Shown here in pieces: positions 18,808 to 28,257 of a stretch of 64,000 nucleotides of DNA. The stretch is from assembly GCA_963662605.1 (NCBI GenBank), contig OY759785.1, positions 2,232,001 to 2,296,000 on the forward strand, in the 5' to 3' direction. The first letter of the stretch is position 1. Every line of letters begins with the position of its first letter. The stretch is from G963662605 sp963662605 (GTDB taxonomy: Bacteria; Bacteroidota; Ignavibacteria; Ignavibacteriales; Ignavibacteriaceae). The translations under genes and the position numbers were made by a program. The notes under the pieces are model-generated. The model had not been told where the DNA came from and did no database searches. It saw only the letters and a program-made list of their open reading frames with translations.

Positions 18808-20106
18808 TTATACGAGAAAATCTCTCGGGTCGGTAATGACACCGTTAACCGCAGAGGCGGCAACCGTGTATGGAGAAGCCAAATAAACCTCGGACTTCTT
18901 CGAACCCATTCTACCAGGGAAATTGCGGTTTGTTGTTGATATAACAACTTCATTATCAACTGCTCTTCCTACCGTATCAGCAGGACCGCCGAGACATGCG
19001 GCACAGCTGGATTCTGCGATGAAACAGCCTGCTGATTTGAAGATATCCAGCAGCGATTCACCGTCAATCTTTTCAACTGATAATTGTTTTGCAACAGATG
19101 TACTTGCCGGGACAATGAAGGTTGTAGTTTTTACCGTATTACCTTTTAAAATTTTGGCAGCTGCTACAAAATCTGAAATTTTACCGCCGGTGCAAGAACC
19201 GATATAGCATTTTGTTAATGCTTTGCCTTGATTGTTCCGCACGGTATCAACATTATCCGGGCTATGTGGTTTAGCAACCAAAGGTTCAATTGATTTCGTA
19301 TCGTATTTCAATACTGAATGATATTTCGCACCTTCATCACTATAGAAGAGTTCATATGGCTTGGTAGTCTTTGCTTTCACAAAATCTTCGGTGACTTTGT
19401 CGGCTGCAATAATACCATTCATACCACCGGCTTCGATAGCCATATTAGTTAATGTCATTCTCTCCCACATGGAAAGTCCGAATACTGCTTGCCCGTCAAA
19501 TTCCATCGCACGGTAAGTAGCACCGTCAGTGGTGATGTCGCCTAATATTCGAAGGATGAGATCTTTTGCCATTAAATAAGGAGGCAATTCTCCATCAAAA
19601 ATGAATTTCATTGATTCGGGTACCTTTTCCCATATCTTTCCGGTACCGAGGATAAACGCCGCATCTGTATTACCGACACCGGTTGAGAACATACCGAATG
19701 CACCGGATGTACAGGTGTGTGAATCCGTTCCGAAGAGAACAGTTCCGGGAATATTATATCCTTCTTCTGCCAAAGCAACATGGCACACGCCTTTGTAGCG
19801 TTCTGTTCCAACATCATAGTAGTTATCAATACCATACTCTTTAGCAAATTCGCGTAGAATATCAACGTTCCTGTTTGCCTGTGGATTTTTTGTAAAAATA
19901 TAGTGATCGGGGAATATGACTACCTTGTTTTTATCCCAGACTGATGCCTGTTCACCGAATTCGCGCTTCCAAATACCGATAGTAGGTGGCCCACAGACAT
20001 CGTGTGTCATAAGAACGTCTACATTCAACCAAATATTTTGCCCCGGATCAACAAATGTTTTACCGGCTGATTTAGCCAATATTTTTTCAGTTATTGTCAT
20101 TTTCAT
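18808..20106 (-). CDS. leuC: 3-isopropylmalate dehydratase large subunit
   Basis: Iron-sulfur aconitase-family subunit pairing with LeuD. The 432-residue length and low insertion content mark the homoaconitase-like LeuC type rather than the longer E. coli type. Cluster cysteines are seen in YIGSCTGGKISDF (about residue 300) and SSCAACLGGPAD (about residue 361); FGTDSHTCTSGAFGMF is the substrate-side signature. Start taken at the first ATG (20106), with AAGG 9 nt upstream; a second ATG two codons later is possible. Confidence 0.95.
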   Translation of the reverse strand: MKMTITEKILAKSAGKTFVDPGQNIWLNVDVLMTHDVCGPPTIGIWKREFGEQASVWDKNKVVIFPDHYIFTKNPQANRNVDILREFAKEYGIDNYYDVGTERYKGVCHVALAEEGYNIPGTVLFGTDSHTCTSGAFGMFSTGVGNTDAAFILGTGKIWEKVPESMKFIFDGELPPYLMAKDLILRILGDITTDGATYRAMEFDGQAVFGLSMWERMTLTNMAIEAGGMNGIIAADKVTEDFVKAKTTKPYELFYSDEGAKYHSVLKYDTKSIEPLVAKPHSPDNVDTVRNNQGKALTKCYIGSCTGGKISDFVAAAKILKGNTVKTTTFIVPASTSVAKQLSVEKIDGESLLDIFKSAGCFIAESSCAACLGGPADTVGRAVDNEVVISTTNRNFPGRMGSKKSEVYLASPYTVAASAVNGVITDPRDFLV

Positions 20107-20143
20107 GGAGAATTACCTTTATACCTATATTATCGTAAACTTA

Positions 20144-21730
20144 TTAAATACTCTCGTTTATTTTTTCATTTTTATTGCTTTTGGACTGCAAGAACTGCGC
20201 CTCGTGGCTCAATGCCTGCAGGAATCCTTTTGCACTCGCTTCAATAGTATCGGTTGATACACCTCTACCGGTGAAAGTAATGTCATTTTCAAGATTTTTA
20301 ATTTTAACAATTACTTCGCCTAAAGCCTGTCTGCCGCTCGTTACAGAACGAACAACATACGAATCGAGTGTTGCTTTGGTATTCAGTGCACGTTCGATAG
20401 CATTGAAGGTTGCATCCACAGTACCGTCTCCGGTTGCCGATTCCTGATATACAGTTTCACCGGCCTTAATACGAACGGTTGCGGTCGGTATTGAATTTGT
20501 TCCGGAATTAACATGTAAATAATCCAATTCATACAAACTAATCGCCTGTTGAACGGATGAAGTTTCCATCAGAATGCGAAGATCGTCATCAAATACTTCT
20601 TTCTTCTTATCAGCAAGAACGAGGAACTGTTCATATACAGATTTGATTTCTTTTTTGCCGACTTTATATCCCAACTCCGAAAGCCGCGCTTCCAATCCAT
20701 GTCGTCCCGAGTGTCTGCCAAGAACGATTTTTGTTTTCGGTACACCGACTAAGGAGGGACTCATAATTTCATAGGTCTGATTGTTTTTCAACATACCATC
20801 CTGATGAATGCCTGACTCATGTGCGAAAGCATTATCACCGACAATTGCTTTGTTCGGTTGAACAACAATTCCGGAAAATGAAGAAACCATCTTGCTGGAA
20901 TTGTAAATTTCTTCAGTCTTGATCTTCGTAAAGTACTTGAACAAGTCTTTACGTACTTTCAACGCCATCACAACTTCTTCAAGTGAAGCATTACCTGCAC
21001 GCTCGCCGATACCGTTAATGGTACATTCAATCTGGCGTGCACCGTTTTCAATTGCTGCCAGTGAGTTGGCAACTGCAAGACCAAGGTCGTTATGGCAGTG
21101 TATACTGATAATCGCTTTGTCTATATTTTTGACACGGCGTTTCAACTCCGCAATTTTTGCACCGAACTCAAATGGCATCGTGTATCCGGTAGTATCGGGA
21201 ATGTTTACTGTAGTAGCACCTGCAGCAATCGCAACTTCAACAACCTCTGCCAAATATCCAATGTCGGTTCTTCCGGCATCTTCTGCCGAATATTCAACAT
21301 CCTCTACAAGAGAGCGGGCATAAGCAACGGAATCATGAGTCATTTGGATAACGGTCTTTCTTTTATCGGCAAGTGTTTTGCCGTAGCGGTCATCACCGAA
21401 TTTACCCATGATGTGAATGTCGGAAGTACTGGTAAAAGTATGGATTCTGATTTTGTTGCCGTTTTTTAATGCTTCATACGCAGCTTTAACATCTTCTTCT
21501 TTGGCGCGTGCTAAACCTGCAACTATACAGTTTACTTCACTTGCTATACGCTGAACTGCTTCAAATTGTACCGGAGATGAAACAGGGAATCCCGCTTCAA
21601 TAACATCAACATTCAAACGTTCAAGCTGTTTTGCAATTTCTACTTTTTCATCAATTGTCAAAGATGCACCGGGCGATTGTTCACCATCCCGTAAAGTAGT
21701 ATCAAATACTAAAACTCTGTTCTTGTCCAT
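20144..21730 (-). CDS. leuA: 2-isopropylmalate synthase
   Basis: First committed enzyme of leucine synthesis, joining 2-oxoisovalerate and acetyl-CoA. The 528-residue protein opens VLVFDTTLRDGEQSPGASL, the LeuA form of the DRE-TIM signature. It has VIEAGFPVSSP, the metal-binding ISIHCHNDLGLAVANS (about residue 200), and NGIGERAGNASLEEVV. The C-terminal regulatory LeuA dimer domain (about 390-500) is complete, so leucine feedback is likely. A lysine-rich tail (SKSNKNEKINESI) is unusual but harmless. Lies 27 nt after leuB in the operon. Confidence 0.95.
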   Translation of the reverse strand: MDKNRVLVFDTTLRDGEQSPGASLTIDEKVEIAKQLERLNVDVIEAGFPVSSPVQFEAVQRIASEVNCIVAGLARAKEEDVKAAYEALKNGNKIRIHTFTSTSDIHIMGKFGDDRYGKTLADKRKTVIQMTHDSVAYARSLVEDVEYSAEDAGRTDIGYLAEVVEVAIAAGATTVNIPDTTGYTMPFEFGAKIAELKRRVKNIDKAIISIHCHNDLGLAVANSLAAIENGARQIECTINGIGERAGNASLEEVVMALKVRKDLFKYFTKIKTEEIYNSSKMVSSFSGIVVQPNKAIVGDNAFAHESGIHQDGMLKNNQTYEIMSPSLVGVPKTKIVLGRHSGRHGLEARLSELGYKVGKKEIKSVYEQFLVLADKKKEVFDDDLRILMETSSVQQAISLYELDYLHVNSGTNSIPTATVRIKAGETVYQESATGDGTVDATFNAIERALNTKATLDSYVVRSVTSGRQALGEVIVKIKNLENDITFTGRGVSTDTIEASAKGFLQALSHEAQFLQSKSNKNEKINESI

Positions 21731-21757
21731 TATATAATCCTTTCTAAGGAATGTTTA

Positions 21758-22837
21758 TTAACTACGTGTTTCAATCAATTGTTTTAGGGCATCGAGAACT
21801 TTGTCTCTCATTTCCGTTGTTGAAACAAGTAGCATTCCCTCAGAAAAAATATCTGCTGTACGATAGCCGCCTGCTAATGTATTTTCAATGGCCTGCTCAA
21901 TTAATGATGCCGCTTCCGGCATTTTGAATGAGTAAGCAAACATCATGGCAACTGATGATATTGCAGCAAGGGGATTGGCTTTATTCTGACCCGCTATATC
22001 CGGAGCGCTTCCGTGTATAGGTTCATACAAAGCATATTTTTCTCCCAAGCTTGCAGAAGGAAGCATACCCAAACTACCGGTGATCATGGCCGCAATATCA
22101 CTCAGAATATCTCCGAATAAATTTTGCGTTAAGATGACATCGAATTGTTTCGGGTTGCGGACAATCTGCATAGCAGCATTATCAACGTACATGTCGGATA
22201 TTTTAACTTCAGGATACTCCTTTCCGATCTCATGGACTATCTTGCGCCAGAATTGTGAGGATTCAAGAACGTTGGCCTTGTCAATCGAGCAAAGTACTTT
22301 TTTTCTCTGCATTGCGATTTCAAAACCCTTCCTTGCAATTCTCTCAACTTCATGCTTATAATAAATCATAGTATTCCAGCCTTTTTCGTCGTCATAACCG
22401 CGTGGCTGGCCGAAATAAACATCCCCGGTCAATTCGCGTAATATGACAACGTCGGTGCCTTCAAGCACTTCGGGCTTCAGCGATGATGCTCCTAAAAGCG
22501 GTTTGTATATTTTTGCGGGGCGAATATTTGCAAAAAGACCTAACTCTTTCCGAATTCTGAGTAAACCGGCTTCAGGTTTTAAATGATGGGGGAGTGTCTC
22601 CCACTGATAACCACCGACTGCACCGAGCAGTACGGCATCAGAGGCGAAGCACGCGTTCAGCGTTTCATCAGACAACGGGTTACCATATGCTTCATACGAG
22701 CAGCCGCCAAATAAATGGGAAGTAAACGACAACTCAACGTTAAACGCTTTTGAGACAAATTCAGCAACGGCAACCGCTGCATCGGTCACTTCAGGTCCAA
22801 TTCCATCACCGGGGATCAAAGCTATATTAAATTTCAT
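21758..22837 (-). CDS. leuB: 3-isopropylmalate dehydrogenase
   Basis: NAD-dependent oxidative decarboxylase giving 2-oxoisocaproate for leucine. The 359-residue protein has the N-terminal LIPGDGIGPEVTDAAV, LLGAVGGYQWE, LRIRKELGLFANIRP and the dehydrogenase signature NLFGDILSDIAAMITGSLGM (about residue 240), followed by YEPIHGSAPDIAG for cofactor binding. It resumes the operon after a 274-nt spacer that carries the composite hairpin repeat. A 29-codon frame (22923-22834) ends with a TGA overlapping its ATG but is not convincing as a gene. Confidence 0.95.
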   Translation of the reverse strand: MKFNIALIPGDGIGPEVTDAAVAVAEFVSKAFNVELSFTSHLFGGCSYEAYGNPLSDETLNACFASDAVLLGAVGGYQWETLPHHLKPEAGLLRIRKELGLFANIRPAKIYKPLLGASSLKPEVLEGTDVVILRELTGDVYFGQPRGYDDEKGWNTMIYYKHEVERIARKGFEIAMQRKKVLCSIDKANVLESSQFWRKIVHEIGKEYPEVKISDMYVDNAAMQIVRNPKQFDVILTQNLFGDILSDIAAMITGSLGMLPSASLGEKYALYEPIHGSAPDIAGQNKANPLAAISSVAMMFAYSFKMPEAASLIEQAIENTLAGGYRTADIFSEGMLLVSTTEMRDKVLDALKQLIETRS

Positions 22838-22920
22838 TTTTTACTGTCTTTATAGTTAAAAATATTAACCTTTAAAAGATTCCTCATGCATGAATCAAGA
22901 GGCTTATAAAACGCTTTCTT

Positions 22921-23105
22921 CATTAACCACGGTCTTCAGACCGTGGTAAGTTGTGACCGTTGCCCCGGACTTTAGTCCAAATACTTATGCAGTATTGGGA
23001 TAAAGCCCGAGAATGTAAGGTCTATCAAATTCACGGCGCTAAAGCACCGTGTTAATGATAAACGAAAATACTTATGCAACAGACTACTAACTCATGGGTT
23101 AGGAA
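22921..23105 (-). repeat. Composite palindromic repeat element, copy A
   Basis: About 185 bp between ilvC and leuB. Reading the minus strand it starts 7 nt after the ilvC stop with TTCCTAACCCATGAGTTA and then holds four hairpins: 23032-23051 (CACGGTGCT TT AGCGCCGTG, one G-T pair), a partly decayed GGGCTTTATCCC near 22997-23008, 22967-22978 (GGACT-AA-AGTCC) and 22926-22947 (ACCACGGTCT-GA-AGACCGTGGT). It matches copy B at 36534-36720 in order and orientation, with conserved stems and diverged linkers. A TGCATAAGTATTT direct repeat lies in the linkers of this copy only. Confidence 0.9.
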
Positions 23106-23111
23106 AGGAAA

Positions 23112-24128
23112 CTAAGCATCTACATTTTCTTTTTTGATGCCTTTGAACAACCAGCTCATCATATCGCGTAATTTAGCGCCGACTTCTTCAATAGGATGTT
23201 CACGGTTGGCTTTTCTCAATTTTTCAAAGTTGGCTTTTCCGCCTTTGTATTCATCAATGAATTCCTGAGCGAATTGACCTGATTGAATTTCACCGAGAAT
23301 TTTTTTCATTTCAGCCTTCGCGGCTGAGGTAACTACTCTCGGGCCTCTTGTCATACCGCCGTATTCAGCAGTATCACTAACTGAATAGTTCATGCGCGAA
23401 AGGCCTCCTTCATAGTAGAGATCAACAATAAGTTTCATTTCGTGCATGCACTCGAAATAAGCTAATTCCGGTGGATAACCCGCTTCAGTTAAAGTTTCAA
23501 AACCTGCTTTAATTAACTCGGCAGAGCCGCCGCAAAGAACAGCCTGTTCACCGAATAAATCGGTTTCAGTTTCATTCTTAAAGTTTGTTTCTATAACGCC
23601 GGAACGTGTTCCGCCGATACCTTTTGCCCATGCCAAAGCCAATTCTTTTGTATTGCCGGAAGGATCCTGCTCAATAGCGATAAGGCAGGGAACGCCTGAA
23701 CCCTCTAAAAAGGTTCTGCGCACTAAATGTCCCGGACCTTTAGGAGCGATCATCATAACGTTAACGTCGGCTGGAGCTACAATTTGTTTGTAGTGAATAT
23801 TAAATCCGTGTCCAAACGCCAGTGTTTTTCCTGCTGAAACATGCGGTGCAACTTCAGCATCGTAAACATCTTTTTGGTTCTGATCAGGAAGAAGGATCAT
23901 AATTACATCTGCCCATGCAGAAGCATCAGCAACATTTTTTACTTCAAATCCTAATGCCTGAGCTTTTTCCCAGCGCGGGCTTCCGGCACGTAAACCGACA
24001 ACGACGTTCATACCGCTGTCTTTTAAATTAAGGGCATGTGCATGTCCCTGACTACCGAAACCGAGCACTGCGATTTTTTTTGATTGCAGTAATGCCAAGG
24101 AAGCATCACTATCATAATACACTTTCAT
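23112..24128 (-). CDS. ilvC: Ketol-acid reductoisomerase
   Basis: Isomerises and reduces acetolactate or acetohydroxybutyrate with NADPH, the second step common to valine, leucine and isoleucine. The 338 residues are the short class I form. Seen are the Rossmann motif GFGSQGHAHALNLKDSG (about residue 23), MMIAPKGPGHLVRRTF, and the metal-binding LFGEQAVLCGG (about residue 191) with AYFECMHEMKLIVDL. It follows ilvN after 9 nt and is followed by the hairpin repeat, which may mark an expression step within the operon. Confidence 0.96.
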   Translation of the reverse strand: MKVYYDSDASLALLQSKKIAVLGFGSQGHAHALNLKDSGMNVVVGLRAGSPRWEKAQALGFEVKNVADASAWADVIMILLPDQNQKDVYDAEVAPHVSAGKTLAFGHGFNIHYKQIVAPADVNVMMIAPKGPGHLVRRTFLEGSGVPCLIAIEQDPSGNTKELALAWAKGIGGTRSGVIETNFKNETETDLFGEQAVLCGGSAELIKAGFETLTEAGYPPELAYFECMHEMKLIVDLYYEGGLSRMNYSVSDTAEYGGMTRGPRVVTSAAKAEMKKILGEIQSGQFAQEFIDEYKGGKANFEKLRKANREHPIEEVGAKLRDMMSWLFKGIKKENVDA

Positions 24129-24137
24129 TTTGGTTAC

Positions 24138-24653
24138 CTATTCTTTTGATGTTGGAATAATACTTTTCTGTTTTAACTGCTCGCCGCGTTTGAGAGAAAC
24201 TGTTCCTGAACGGGCAATTTCTTTGATACCATAAGGAGCAAGCACGTTGATTACCGCGTCAATTTTTGACGGTGGGCCTGTGACTTCAATCATCAGAGTT
24301 TTTGTGTTGATATCCACGATACTTCCTCTGAAGATGTCACAAATATTCGTAATCTCAGTTCTTGTGCCTTTTTGGTAAAACACAGTGATTAAAGCAAGCT
24401 CTCTGTCAACCCGATGCTGATCTGTCAAATCAATAACCTTAATGGTATCAATCAGACGATTTAATTGTTTTACGACCTGTTCAATTATCTGGTCGTCGCC
24501 TCCTGTAACAATGGTCATTCTCGAGATATCGGGATCTTCGGTTTCACCAATAGAAATGCTATTGATATTGAAACCGCGGCCGCTGAACATGGTAGCAACA
24601 CGGTTAAATGCGCCAAATCTGTTTTCTACGAGTACTGTTATTGTATGTTTCAT
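24138..24653 (-). CDS. ilvN: Acetolactate synthase small regulatory subunit
   Basis: Regulatory partner of IlvB, giving valine feedback. The 171-residue protein starts with an ACT domain (TITVLVENRFGAFNRVATMFSGRGFNINSISIG has the typical N-terminal pattern, split over residues 4-36) and ends with the ALS small-subunit C-terminal domain (about 95-160). Length is that of IlvH/IlvN with both domains. It begins 3 nt after the ilvB stop, so translational coupling is likely. Confidence 0.95.
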   Translation of the reverse strand: MKHTITVLVENRFGAFNRVATMFSGRGFNINSISIGETEDPDISRMTIVTGGDDQIIEQVVKQLNRLIDTIKVIDLTDQHRVDRELALITVFYQKGTRTEITNICDIFRGSIVDINTKTLMIEVTGPPSKIDAVINVLAPYGIKEIARSGTVSLKRGEQLKQKSIIPTSKE

Positions 24654-24656
24654 ATG

Positions 24657-26375
24657 TTATACCATTAATTTAGGATTAAGTCTTTTTGTCATAATGTCTG
24701 CAACTGTTCCACCAGCAGGTACCATAGGAAATACCATGTCGCTGCGCTCTACTTTGAATTCAATCAAAGAAGGTTTGTCATTTATTGCGAACACCTTATC
24801 TAAAGTCGCATCAACATCTTCAACCTTATCAACACGGAAGGCCTCAAGTCCGAAAGCGGTTGCAACTTTAACGAAATCCGGATTGCTCTGTGAGAGATCC
24901 GTGAAGCTGTATTTCTCCGCATGGAATAATTCCTGCCACTGGCGAACCATACCGAGAAATCCGTTATTCATGATAAAGAATTTTATCGGCAGTTTATGTG
25001 CGGCAGCAGTAATCAATTCCTGAATATTCATCTGGAATCCTCCATCACCGCTGATACAAACAATAGGTCTGTCTTTGACGGCGAACTGAGCACCGATTGC
25101 GGCAGGGAGGCCGAAGCCCATAGTTCCCAAACCACCACTGGTTATCATTGAACGTGGATGAACGAATTTATAGTGTTGTGCCGTCCACATTTGATGCTGT
25201 CCGACATCAGTGACGATGACTGCTTCGCCGTTTGTCTTTTCAGATAATCTTTCAAGAACATATTCAGTTCTCAACTTGCCGTCTTCTGATTCGTATTGCA
25301 ACGGGCAGTCTTTTTGCCAGTGTGTAATTTCCTTCCACCACTCTTCAGTTGAAGGGGCTTCAGTAAGTTCGTTTAATAACTCTGTAAGTACATGTTTGAC
25401 ATCACCGACAATAGGCAAATCAACAACAATATTCTTGTCAATCGCGGTTGGATCAATATCAACATGAATTTTATATGACTTAGTCGAAAAAGAGTCGGTT
25501 TTGCCTGTTACACGGTCATCAAACCGAGCGCCTAATGCAACAAGGCAATCGCAGGCATCAACGGCTTTATTAGCTGCATAAGTGCCGTGCATACCGAGCA
25601 TTCCAAGTGAATTAGCATCAACGCCGGGGAACGCGCCTAATCCAAGCAGAGTCATGGTAACCGGCAAATTATTACGCTTTGCCAGCATGTAGAGTTCTTT
25701 CGTAGCATCAGCAATAATTACGCCGCCGCCGACATACAGCAATGGGCGTTTAGCTTTTGAGATAGCTTTTGCGGCAGCCTTAATCTGGTTCATGTGGCCA
25801 AGCAGCGTTGGCTTATAACCTCGAATTTCAACTTTATCCGGATAACGGAATTCAGCGACCGCATTGATGACATCTTTAGGTATATCAACAACAACAGGTC
25901 CCGGTCTCCCGGTCGAAGCTATGTAAAAAGCCTTCTTAATCGTTTCTGCCAAATCATTAACATCACGAACAAGAAAATTATGTTTTGTTATCGGGCGCGT
26001 GATACCGATAATATCAGCTTCCTGAAATGCGTCATTTCCGATTAAGCGAGTCGCTACTTGACCCGTGAAAACCACGAGGGGGACAGAATCCATATAAGCA
26101 TCGGCAATTCCCGTAACCGTATTCGTTGCGCCGGGGCCGGAAGTAACCAGTACAACGCCCACTTTGCCGGTTGCTTTTGCGTAACCTTCAGCCATATGGG
26201 TGGCACCTTGTTCATGCCGGGCTAAAATATGCGTGAGGAAGTCCACGTCATAAAGTTCCTCGTATATTTTAAGCACTACACCACCGGGATAACCAAATAT
26301 ATATTCAACATTCTCATTGCGTAAACATTCGAAGAAAATCTTAGCTCCGCTTATCTTATGCTTCTGTTCTTTCAT
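24657..26375 (-). CDS. ilvB: Acetolactate synthase large catalytic subunit
   Basis: Thiamine-diphosphate enzyme making acetolactate from pyruvate and acetohydroxybutyrate from pyruvate plus 2-oxobutyrate. The 572 residues contain the catalytic glutamate region LARHEQGATHMAEGYAKATG (about residue 52), the FAD-associated central domain, and the diphosphate-binding GDGGFQMNIQELITAA ending in NN (about residue 445). An AGGA Shine-Dalgarno precedes the ATG. It lies 17 nt after ilvD. With cimA in the same operon, its second substrate probably comes from citramalate. Confidence 0.96.
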   Translation of the reverse strand: MKEQKHKISGAKIFFECLRNENVEYIFGYPGGVVLKIYEELYDVDFLTHILARHEQGATHMAEGYAKATGKVGVVLVTSGPGATNTVTGIADAYMDSVPLVVFTGQVATRLIGNDAFQEADIIGITRPITKHNFLVRDVNDLAETIKKAFYIASTGRPGPVVVDIPKDVINAVAEFRYPDKVEIRGYKPTLLGHMNQIKAAAKAISKAKRPLLYVGGGVIIADATKELYMLAKRNNLPVTMTLLGLGAFPGVDANSLGMLGMHGTYAANKAVDACDCLVALGARFDDRVTGKTDSFSTKSYKIHVDIDPTAIDKNIVVDLPIVGDVKHVLTELLNELTEAPSTEEWWKEITHWQKDCPLQYESEDGKLRTEYVLERLSEKTNGEAVIVTDVGQHQMWTAQHYKFVHPRSMITSGGLGTMGFGLPAAIGAQFAVKDRPIVCISGDGGFQMNIQELITAAAHKLPIKFFIMNNGFLGMVRQWQELFHAEKYSFTDLSQSNPDFVKVATAFGLEAFRVDKVEDVDATLDKVFAINDKPSLIEFKVERSDMVFPMVPAGGTVADIMTKRLNPKLMV

Positions 26376-26392
26376 GATTGATCCTATTGTGA

Positions 26393-28084
26393 TTATTTAG
26401 AAAATCGTTTTGTTCTCAGTACGGCGCCGGTATTGGCCGAAGTAACCATTTCCGTATAACGTGCCAAGTAGCCCTTTTTGATTTTGGGCTCAAATTCTGG
26501 TAATTCTTGTAATCTTTTGGATATTTCTTCGTCGGGGAGGTCAACATTAAGAGTTCTGTTCGGGATGTCTATCGTGATCATATCACCTTGTTTTAAGGCT
26601 GCTATCGGACCACGTTCGGCTGCTTCCGGCGAACAATGGCCGATACACGCACCTCGTGTACCACCTGAAAAACGACCATCAGTAATCAATGCGACTTTAT
26701 CACCCAGACCCATACCCATAATTGCAGAAGTAGGGGATAACATTTCCGGCATTCCCGGTCCGCCCTTGGGACCTTCATAACGGATAATGACAACATCTCC
26801 TGCTTTAACCTCACCTTGTAATATCTTTTCCATTGCTTCATCTTGTGAATCGTAAATTCTTGCTGGGCCGGTATGAACCATCATCTTAGGATCTACGGCT
26901 CCGGTTTTTATAACAGCACCGTCCGGCGCAAGGTTTCCAAACAGTATTGATAAACCGCCTCTTTTTGAATATGGATTATCTAACGGGCGGATAACTGCTT
27001 CGTTCAGAATTTTGGCATTTGCAATATTCTCACCAAGCGTCTTACCCGTAACGGTAATTCTGGATGTATCAATAATGGCATCCAATTTAGATAATTCCTT
27101 AAGTATAGCAGAAATACCTCCGGCTGCATCAACATCTTCTATGTGTACTTCCTGTGTTGCCGGGCTGACTTTACACAGATACGGGACTTTATTTGAAATC
27201 TCATTCAATTCAGCGAGATCAAACGGCATTTCCGCTTCGTTTGCAATAGCCAATGAGTGCAGGATAGTATTAGTGCTTCCACCCATTGCCATATCAAGAG
27301 CAAAGGCATTCAGGAATGATTCCCTTGATAAAATGTCACGCGGTTTCAAATCCATTTCAACTAACTTCAAAATCTGTCTGGCAGCCGACTTGGCAAGTTC
27401 TTTTCTTCTCGGGTCAATCGCTAATATTGTGCCATTGCCGGGCAAAGCCAGACCGAGAGCTTCCATGAGGCAATTCATTGAATTTGCTGTAAACATTCCT
27501 GAACATGAACCGCATGTGGGACAGCTGAAATCTTCAAGTGCTTTGAGTTCAGCATCGCCAATCTGCCCCGTTTGATACTGCCCGACACCCTCAAACACTG
27601 AAATCAAATCAGACTTTTTACCGGAGGGGAGTCTACCGGCTTTCATAGGACCACCGGAAATGAATATTGTTGGGATGTTGATACGGACTGCCGCCATTGC
27701 CATTCCCGGTACGATCTTATCGCAATTCGGAATGCAGATCATGCCATCCAGACGATGTGCTTCAACTACAGTCTCAACGCTGTCGGCAATTAATTCACGA
27801 CTCGCGAGTGAATAGCGCATCCCGATGTGTCCCATCGCAATACCGTCATCAACACCAATTGTATTAAATTCAAATGGAACGCCGCCGGCTTCACGGATTG
27901 CTTCTTTGACAATTTTACCGAATTCCTGTAAGTGGACGTGGCCGGGTATTAAATCAATGTAGGAGTTGCACACACCGATAAACGGCTTATTGAAATCGGC
28001 ATCACTCTTAATAACGCCGGTAGCTTTCAATAAACTTCTGTGTGGAGCTTTATCAAAACCTTTTTTTACTAAATCAGATCTCAC
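26393..28084 (-). CDS. ilvD: Dihydroxy-acid dehydratase
   Basis: Iron-sulfur dehydratase forming the 2-oxoacids of the branched-chain pathway; first gene of the operon. The 563-residue protein shows CNSYIDLIPGHVHL (about residue 39), CIPNCDKIVPGMAMA (about residue 117), CPTCGSCSGMFTANSM (about residue 189) and GRFSGGTRG. The start is GTG at 28084: GAGG lies 5 nt upstream and MRSDLVKKGFDKAPHRSL is the family N-terminus. The upstream A makes an overlapping AUGUGA (start followed at once by stop). Expression is probably controlled by the leader peptide and stems upstream. Confidence 0.96.
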   Translation of the reverse strand: MRSDLVKKGFDKAPHRSLLKATGVIKSDADFNKPFIGVCNSYIDLIPGHVHLQEFGKIVKEAIREAGGVPFEFNTIGVDDGIAMGHIGMRYSLASRELIADSVETVVEAHRLDGMICIPNCDKIVPGMAMAAVRINIPTIFISGGPMKAGRLPSGKKSDLISVFEGVGQYQTGQIGDAELKALEDFSCPTCGSCSGMFTANSMNCLMEALGLALPGNGTILAIDPRRKELAKSAARQILKLVEMDLKPRDILSRESFLNAFALDMAMGGSTNTILHSLAIANEAEMPFDLAELNEISNKVPYLCKVSPATQEVHIEDVDAAGGISAILKELSKLDAIIDTSRITVTGKTLGENIANAKILNEAVIRPLDNPYSKRGGLSILFGNLAPDGAVIKTGAVDPKMMVHTGPARIYDSQDEAMEKILQGEVKAGDVVIIRYEGPKGGPGMPEMLSPTSAIMGMGLGDKVALITDGRFSGGTRGACIGHCSPEAAERGPIAALKQGDMITIDIPNRTLNVDLPDEEISKRLQELPEFEPKIKKGYLARYTEMVTSANTGAVLRTKRFSK

Positions 28085-28129
28085 ATGGACCTCATATGTT
28101 AATTAAACGTAATCCTAAAATACGCTTTG

Positions 28130-28257
28130 GATTTCCGTCAATCCCGAAATCTGAAGTTTTTAATTATTTACGAAGCTTTGTTTTTGATTTGGGATTGCGG
28201 CTATTCCTTAGCGTAGAATAATAATGCTTAGCACGCTAAGAATGCTTAGAATCCCAA
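28130..28257 (-). promoter_or_regulatory. Competing-stem attenuator of the ilv operon
   Basis: Between the leader peptide and ilvD, minus strand. Segment 1, TTGGGATT (28257-28250), lies inside the leader and can pair with AATCCCAA (28196-28189). Segment 2, CCGCAATCCCAAATC (28200-28186), can instead pair with GATTTCGGGATTGACGG (28151-28135) as a 15-bp helix with two single-base bulges. Segment 3 can alternatively close on GAAATC (28135-28130). A further stem, ATTCTTAGCGT (28243-28233) with ACGCTAAGGAAT (28214-28203), encloses the last Ile codons. No good U tract follows, so the switch could act on translation rather than termination. Confidence 0.7.

Noticed and set aside
22834..22923. 29-codon minus-strand frame ending with TGA overlapping the leuB ATG
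   Set aside because: Considered as a leucine leader. It has only three Leu codons, no run, no Shine-Dalgarno and no competing stems; the overlap is explained by A-rich DNA.
22837..23112. Insertion sequence or tRNA in the ilvC-leuB spacer
   Set aside because: No transposase frame, terminal repeats with target duplication, or cloverleaf is present; the structure is fully described by the composite hairpin repeat.
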